Assembly: GCF_013377905.1 (NCBI RefSeq)
Contig: NZ_JABKAV010000008.1
Span: 41,358 to 105,357, forward strand
DNA from: Hymenobacter terrestris
GTDB lineage: Bacteria; Bacteroidota; Bacteroidia; Cytophagales; Hymenobacteraceae
Direction of reading: 5' to 3'
DNA: 64,000 nt
Shown here: positions 59,856 through 64,000 of the stretch, one piece after another
Numbering within the stretch: the stretch's first letter is position 1
Layout: each line of letters begins with the position of its first letter
Notes under the pieces: model-generated
Told to the model about the DNA's origin: nothing
What the model saw: only the letters and a program-made list of their open reading frames with translations
Databases searched by the model: none
Made by a program: the position numbers and the translations under genes

Positions 59856-60959
59856 ATGCGTAAGGCTTTGCACTCAGTCATTACCGGAACAGGGTCCTGC
59901 ATCCCGGCCCGCATCGTCAGCAACGATGCCTTTATTGACAGCACTTTTTTCGATGGCAACGGCCAGCGGCTCGACAAGCCGGGCGCCGAAATCGTGGAGC
60001 GCTTCGCCCAGATTACCGATATCCGCGAGCGGCGCTATGCCGAAGACCACCAGGTGGCCTCCGACCTGGCCCTGCTGGCCGCCCAGAACCTGTTTGCCTC
60101 CTGCCCCACCGCCGACCCCGAGCAACTCGACTATATTCTGGTCGCCCACAACTTCGGCGACATCACCGCCGATAACCGGCGCTCGGATTTCGTGCCCAGC
60201 TTGGCCGCCCGCGTCAAGCACAAGCTCGGCATTCAAAACCCGCACTGCGTGGCCTACGACCTGCCCTTTGGCTGTCCGGGCTGGCTGCAGGGCGTTATTC
60301 AGGCCGACTACTACCTGCGCTCCGGCGACGCCAAGCGGGTGCTCGTCATCGGGGCCGAAACCCTCTCGCGCGTGTGCGACCCGCACGACCGCGACAGCAT
60401 GATTTACTCCGACGGGGCCGGCGCGGTGCTGTTTGAGGCCCGCGAAACCGCCGACGCGGCGGCGGGCATCTTGGCTCACAGTTCGCGCTCCGATACGGCC
60501 CAGGCGGCGCTACTCCTGCGCATGGCCGCCTCGCGCAACCCAGCCTACACCGGCACCGAGCTGTTTCTGCAGATGGAAGGCCGCAAGCTCTACGAGTACG
60601 CCCTCAAAACCGTGCCCCAAGCCATTAAAGACTGTCTGGAGAAGGCGGGCCTACAGGTAGCCGATATGAGCCGTCTGATCATTCATCAGGCCAACGGCAA
60701 AATGGATGAAGCCATCCTCAAGCGCCTCTATGCCCTGGCCGGCGACACCCCCGCCCCTGCCGACATCATGCCTATGACCATCTCCTGGCTCGGCAATTCT
60801 TCGGTGGCCACCATCCCCACCCTGCTCGATCTGCTGACCAAAGGCCAACTCGAAGGCTACACCATTACGCCCGGCGAAGTGCTGGTTTTCGCCTCCGTCG
60901 GGGCCGGCATGAACTGCAACGCCGTGGTGTACCGGGTGCCGGAGTTGGTGACTGCGTGA
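59856..60959 (+). CDS. 3-oxoacyl-ACP synthase III-like enzyme
   Basis: This 367-residue thiolase-fold protein has the KASIII catalytic triad: Cys in YDLPFGCPGWLQG, His in LIIHQANGKM and Asn in WLGNSSVATIP. The N-terminal half begins VITGTGSCIPARIVSN. It is about 40 residues longer than E. coli FabH. It is not next to acpP, fabF or plsX, so a specialised function (for example a secondary lipid or pigment starter unit) is as likely as the housekeeping FabH role. Confidence 0.88.
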   Translation: MRKALHSVITGTGSCIPARIVSNDAFIDSTFFDGNGQRLDKPGAEIVERFAQITDIRERRYAEDHQVASDLALLAAQNLFASCPTADPEQLDYILVAHNFGDITADNRRSDFVPSLAARVKHKLGIQNPHCVAYDLPFGCPGWLQGVIQADYYLRSGDAKRVLVIGAETLSRVCDPHDRDSMIYSDGAGAVLFEARETADAAAGILAHSSRSDTAQAALLLRMAASRNPAYTGTELFLQMEGRKLYEYALKTVPQAIKDCLEKAGLQVADMSRLIIHQANGKMDEAILKRLYALAGDTPAPADIMPMTISWLGNSSVATIPTLLDLLTKGQLEGYTITPGEVLVFASVGAGMNCNAVVYRVPELVTA

Positions 60960-60983
60960 ATTGATTGAAGCTGAACAAACCGT

Positions 60984-61084
60984 TTGTCATTCAGAGCGAA
61001 GCGAAGAATCTCGCGGGCCAAAGTACCCCCTGATAGTAGGAGTACTTTGGCCCGCGAGATTCTTCGCTTCGCTCTGAATGACAA
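60984..61084. repeat. GTCAT-type inverted repeat between the KASIII-like and LOG genes
   Basis: Perfect 43-bp arms 60984-61026 and 61042-61084 around a 15-nt spacer, with ends TTGTCATTCAGAGCGAAGCG and complement. It is the best preserved copy of the family here. Confidence 0.92.
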
Positions 61085-61097
61085 GTGGGGCGTGGGC

Positions 61098-61679
61098 TTA
61101 CTCCTCTCCCGGCCGCAGCCACTTTTCGACCGGGATGGGCACGTAGGCGGCCAGCGCGTCGAGCAGGGCGGCGGGCTCGAGGTGGCTCAGGAGCTGCTGG
61201 CGGTTTTCACGGCGCAACAGGCCCTCGTTGGCCATGTGGTCGAGGGCGCGCAGCAGGTGGTCGTAGTAGCCCTCCACGTTCAGCACGCCGATTGGCTTGG
61301 GATGCAGGCCCAGCTGGCCCCAGGTGAGCACCTCGAACAGCTCTTCGAGCGTGCCGTAGCCGCCGGGCATGGCCACGAAGCCCTCGGCCCGCTCGGCCAT
61401 CAGCAGCTTGCGTTCGTGCATGCTGGCCACAATGTGCAGCTCGGTGAGGCCCCGGTGCTCAATTTCCTTGCCCATCATGAAGTCGGGAATCACGCCTACC
61501 ACTTTGCCGCCGTGGGCCAGCACGCTGTCGGCCACTACGCCCATCAGGCCCACGCGGCCGCCGCCGTACACCAGCGTCAGGTCGCGTTCGGCCAGCAGGC
61601 GGCCCATTTCCTCGGCCTGCCGCTGGTAGGCGGGGTTGGTTCCGGTGGCTGAGCCACAGTACACGGCAACGCTTTTCAT
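61098..61679 (-). CDS. LOG family protein (cytokinin riboside 5'-monophosphate phosphoribohydrolase-like)
   Basis: This 193-residue Rossmann-fold protein starts MKSVAVYCGSATGTNPAYQ. It has GGGRVGLMGVVADSVL and the LOG signature MPGGYGTLEELFEVLTWGQLG with PGGxGTxxE. LOG enzymes release the base from nucleoside 5'-monophosphates; in bacteria the role is usually nucleotide salvage. The ATG at 61679 is used. The argS terminator lies directly upstream. Confidence 0.92.
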   Translation of the reverse strand: MKSVAVYCGSATGTNPAYQRQAEEMGRLLAERDLTLVYGGGRVGLMGVVADSVLAHGGKVVGVIPDFMMGKEIEHRGLTELHIVASMHERKLLMAERAEGFVAMPGGYGTLEELFEVLTWGQLGLHPKPIGVLNVEGYYDHLLRALDHMANEGLLRRENRQQLLSHLEPAALLDALAAYVPIPVEKWLRPGEE

Positions 61680-61722
61680 AGGGCAGCTGGTAAGTTGAAT
61701 GAGATTGAAGCTAAAAAAGAGA

Positions 61723-61780
61723 AGCATCAGAGAAGCGAAAAGGCAAACAGCTCGGTTTGCCTTTTCGCTTCTCTGATGCT
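61723..61780 (-). terminator. Terminator after argS
   Basis: Perfect 26-bp arms 61723-61748 and 61755-61780 with a 6-nt loop, one base after the argS stop. The minus strand continues into a T-rich stretch (TCTCTTTTTTAG). Confidence 0.85.
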
Positions 61781-61781
61781 G

Positions 61782-63575
61782 TTACATCCGCTCGGGCACT
61801 TCGATGCCGAGCAGGCCCATGCTGGTTTTGAGGGCGCGGCCGGTTTGGGCCGATAGGGCCACGCGGAAAGCCCGCTTGATTTCGTCGGCTTCGGCAATGA
61901 TGGGCACCTCGGCGAAGAAACGGTTGTAGGCACGGGCCACGTCGTAGGCGAACTGCGCTACCAGGGCCGGCGACTGCACGCGGGCGGCTTCGGTCACTAC
62001 AGCATCGTAGCGCGCCAACTCCTGAATCAGGTCCCGCTCGGTGCCTTGCAACTCGGTAATACCCGTCAACTGCCCGTCGGGCCCAACGCCGCGCTCGGCC
62101 GCCTTACGCAGGATGCTGGAGATGCGGGCGTGGCTGTACTGGATGAATGGACCGGTGTCGCCTTCAAGCTTCACCGACTCTTCGGGATTGAAGAGCATGC
62201 GCTTCTTGGGGTCCACCTTCAGCAGGTAGTACTTGAGGGCACCCAGGCCCAGCATGTGGTAGAGTCGGGTTAGCTCGTCCTCGCTCAGGCCCTCAGTTTT
62301 GCCTTTTTCGAGGGTGGCGGCTTCGGCGGCGGCTACCACTTCGCGCACCAGCTCGTCGGCGTCTACTACAGTGCCTTCGCGGCTTTTCATCTTGCCCGAG
62401 GGCAAATCCACCATGCCGTAGCTAAGATGATGAATGGCGTCGGCGTAGGGCTTGCCCAGCTTCTGGAGCACGGCCCGCAGCACCTGCATGTGGTAGTTCT
62501 GCTCGTCGGCAATCACGTACACGCTCAGGTCGTAGCCGAAGTGCTCGAACTTGAGCTCGGCCGTGCCCAGGTCCTGGGTGATGTAGACACTGGTGCCGTC
62601 GGCGCGGAGCAGCAGCTTCTCGTCGAGTCCCTCTTCCTTGAGGTCGACCCACACCGAGCCGTCGTCCTTCTTGAAGAACACGCCCTTCTGCAGACCTTCC
62701 TCGACCCGCTCCTTGCCCAGCAGGTAGGTCTGCGACTCGTAGTAGAACTTATCGAAATCGACGCCGATGTTCTGGTAAGTGGCATCGAAGCCCTCGTACA
62801 CCCAGCCGTTCATCTTCTTCCAGAGGCTCACCACGGCCTCGTCGCCGGCTTCCCAGGCCCGAAGCATGTCCTGGGCTTCGAGCATGAGCGGGGCCTTCTT
62901 TTTGGCTACGTCGGGGGCCACACCTTCGTTTTCGAGCTGACGCACCTGCTCGCGGTAGTGCTTCTCAAAGAGCACGTAGTACTTGCCCGCCAGGTGGTCG
63001 CCCTTGATGCCGGCGCTCTGCGGGGTTTCGCCCTGGCCGTAGTGCTGGTAGGCCAGCATCGACTTGCAAATGTGAATGCCCCGGTCGTTGACCAAGTTGG
63101 CCTTAGTGACTTCCGCGCCAGTGGCTTTCAGGATTTCGGCCACCGAGTAGCCCAGAAAGTTGTTGCGCAAGTGGCCCAAGTGCAGGGGCTTGTTGGTGTT
63201 GGGCGACGAGTACTCGACCACCACGCGTTGCGGGCCACCGGTGGCCACGGGCGCGCCCGCGGGCCGCTGACGCAGCCCTTCGAACACGCGCACCCACTCG
63301 CTGTCGGCAATTTCAAGGTTGAGGAAGCCCTTCACCACGTTGAAGCCGGATACGCGCGGCTCGTGGGCCAGCAGGTATTCGCCCAGCGCCTGCCCGATTT
63401 GCTCGGGGCCTTTGCCCAGGGCTTTGGTGAGCGGAAAGGTAACGAGCGTAAACTGGCCCGCGAAATCTTTGCGGGTGGCCTGCAAAGGCAGTTGCGCGGC
63501 GGGCACATCGGCCCCGAATACGTGTTGAATGGCCGCGCTGAGGGCGGATTTGAGGCTTTGTTCGAGTTGCTGCAC
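61782..63575 (-). CDS. argS: Arginyl-tRNA synthetase
   Basis: ArgS charges tRNA-Arg. The 597-residue class I synthetase has the HIGH-type motif in SSPNTNKPLHLGHLRNNFLG, the D-stem-binding N-terminal domain, and the KMSKS-like loop in GKMKSREGTVVDADELV. The C-terminal anticodon domain ends GLLGIEVPERM. VQFSHARIxSIxR-like YSHARISSILRKA is also typical. The start is taken as GTG at 63575 (VQQLEQSLKSAL). The longer frame to 63683 adds a low-complexity glycine/arginine tail that is not conserved. Confidence 0.96.
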   Translation of the reverse strand: MQQLEQSLKSALSAAIQHVFGADVPAAQLPLQATRKDFAGQFTLVTFPLTKALGKGPEQIGQALGEYLLAHEPRVSGFNVVKGFLNLEIADSEWVRVFEGLRQRPAGAPVATGGPQRVVVEYSSPNTNKPLHLGHLRNNFLGYSVAEILKATGAEVTKANLVNDRGIHICKSMLAYQHYGQGETPQSAGIKGDHLAGKYYVLFEKHYREQVRQLENEGVAPDVAKKKAPLMLEAQDMLRAWEAGDEAVVSLWKKMNGWVYEGFDATYQNIGVDFDKFYYESQTYLLGKERVEEGLQKGVFFKKDDGSVWVDLKEEGLDEKLLLRADGTSVYITQDLGTAELKFEHFGYDLSVYVIADEQNYHMQVLRAVLQKLGKPYADAIHHLSYGMVDLPSGKMKSREGTVVDADELVREVVAAAEAATLEKGKTEGLSEDELTRLYHMLGLGALKYYLLKVDPKKRMLFNPEESVKLEGDTGPFIQYSHARISSILRKAAERGVGPDGQLTGITELQGTERDLIQELARYDAVVTEAARVQSPALVAQFAYDVARAYNRFFAEVPIIAEADEIKRAFRVALSAQTGRALKTSMGLLGIEVPERM

Positions 63576-63765
63576 AGGATAGAGTCGTAGGGGCCGCTGC
63601 GGCACGAGCGGCGGGAAGCGAAGGAGCGCACTGCGGCCGCGGCAACGGCCGCCACCCCCGAAACTGCCGGGGCCTCCTTGCATGCAAAGGTAGAAAGTGC
63701 GGCCGGATGGCTACCGTTTTTTTGCGGCGCATTCCCACTACCACGAAAGCCGACCGCGCCGCGCC

Positions 63766-64000
63766 TTATTCGGGCAGATAAACCGTGAAGACCGACCCTT
63801 CGCCCAACCGGCTCTCAACTGCAACGCGGCCACCGGCGTTTTCGGCTATTTTCTTCACCATATACAGCCCGATGCCCGAGCCCTCCACATGGTCGTGCAG
63901 GCGCTGGAACATGGTAAATAGTTGGCGGTCTTCGCGCAGGTCGAGGCCCAGGCCATTATCGTGGACCTGTAGCGACACGAAGCCGGGGCCGGCCGGGCAG
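63766..64000 (-). CDS. Sensor histidine kinase, C-terminal ATPase part (partial)
   Basis: The frame is open to the window edge and ends at TAA 63768-63766. About 77 codons remain. They contain the HATPase_c G1 box DNGLGLD, the F box region LFTMFQRLHDHVEGS, the G2 box GSGIGLYMVKKIAENAGG and the closing GEGSVFTVYLP. N-terminal sensor and phosphoacceptor domains lie outside. No response regulator is adjacent in the window. Confidence 0.85.
   Translation of the reverse strand, partial: CPAGPGFVSLQVHDNGLGLDLREDRQLFTMFQRLHDHVEGSGIGLYMVKKIAENAGGRVAVESRLGEGSVFTVYLPE

Noticed and set aside
62427..63590. 387-residue open frame opposite argS
   Set aside because: Antisense shadow of argS; no recognisable domain.

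Overview
The window is G+C-rich chromosomal DNA from a Bacteroidota bacterium. It is most likely a pigmented member of the Hymenobacteraceae (Hymenobacter-like). This is inferred from a secreted protein with a type IX secretion C-terminal sorting domain, the Bacteroidetes-type sdhCAB operon, TAnnTTTG-type promoters with few clear Shine-Dalgarno sites, a keto-/hydroxy-carotenoid gene set and menaquinone synthesis. The species cannot be fixed from sequence alone.

Layout. 1-10.5 kb: end of a TlpA-like thioredoxin, a tandem universal stress protein, a small CxxC protein, a membrane protein with a polyprenyl diphosphate synthase, an alpha/beta hydrolase-membrane protein-folK run, fabD, and a 948-residue T9SS cargo protein. 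10.6-15.2 kb: sdhC-sdhA-sdhB, a flavin reductase and a 54-residue lipoprotein. 15.3-31.7 kb: a division and cell wall (dcw) cluster, all on the minus strand and transcribed rsmH-ftsL-ftsI-murE-mraY-murD-ftsW-murG-murC-ftsQ-ftsA-ftsZ. It lacks mraZ, murF and ddl and is interspersed with palindromic repeats. 31.8-35.2 kb: a three-gene, probably metal-related module (HYC_CC_PP-type protein, TonB-dependent receptor, heavy-metal-associated protein). 35.4-44.8 kb: a LytTR response regulator, then carotenoid and isoprenoid genes crtW, ispH, crtB, crtI and crtZ with an ECF sigma factor and a CarH-like MerR regulator. 44.9-52.5 kb: housekeeping genes (enoyl-CoA hydratase, comEC, GNAT, phoH, SAM hydrolase, hscB), a tRNA-Leu(CAA) and crcB. 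52.7-64 kb: pta, a DUF808 membrane protein, an AT-rich integron-like cassette next to a tyrosine recombinase remnant, menA, a HAD hydrolase, glutathione peroxidase, a KASIII-like synthase, a LOG protein, argS and the end of a histidine kinase.

Functional links. IspH and the polyprenyl synthase feed isoprenoid precursors to carotenoids (crtB/I/Z/W), to quinones (menA, used by the menaquinone-linked SDH) and to undecaprenyl-linked wall synthesis (mraY/murG). The sigma factor and B12-type MerR regulator inside the crt region suggest light- or stress-controlled pigment synthesis.

Most notable. (1) At 56052-56861 a single AT-rich gene (DUF4279-like) sits between GTTAGCA core sites, with a 132-nt attC-like hairpin at its 3' end. 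No integrase gene is present, but 35 codons of a tyrosine recombinase C-terminus lie about 110 bp away. (2) murC contains in-frame segments that look like the degenerate repeats found between neighbouring operon genes. (3) Several families of large inverted repeats are dispersed through the window; one of them supplies the murG stop codon.
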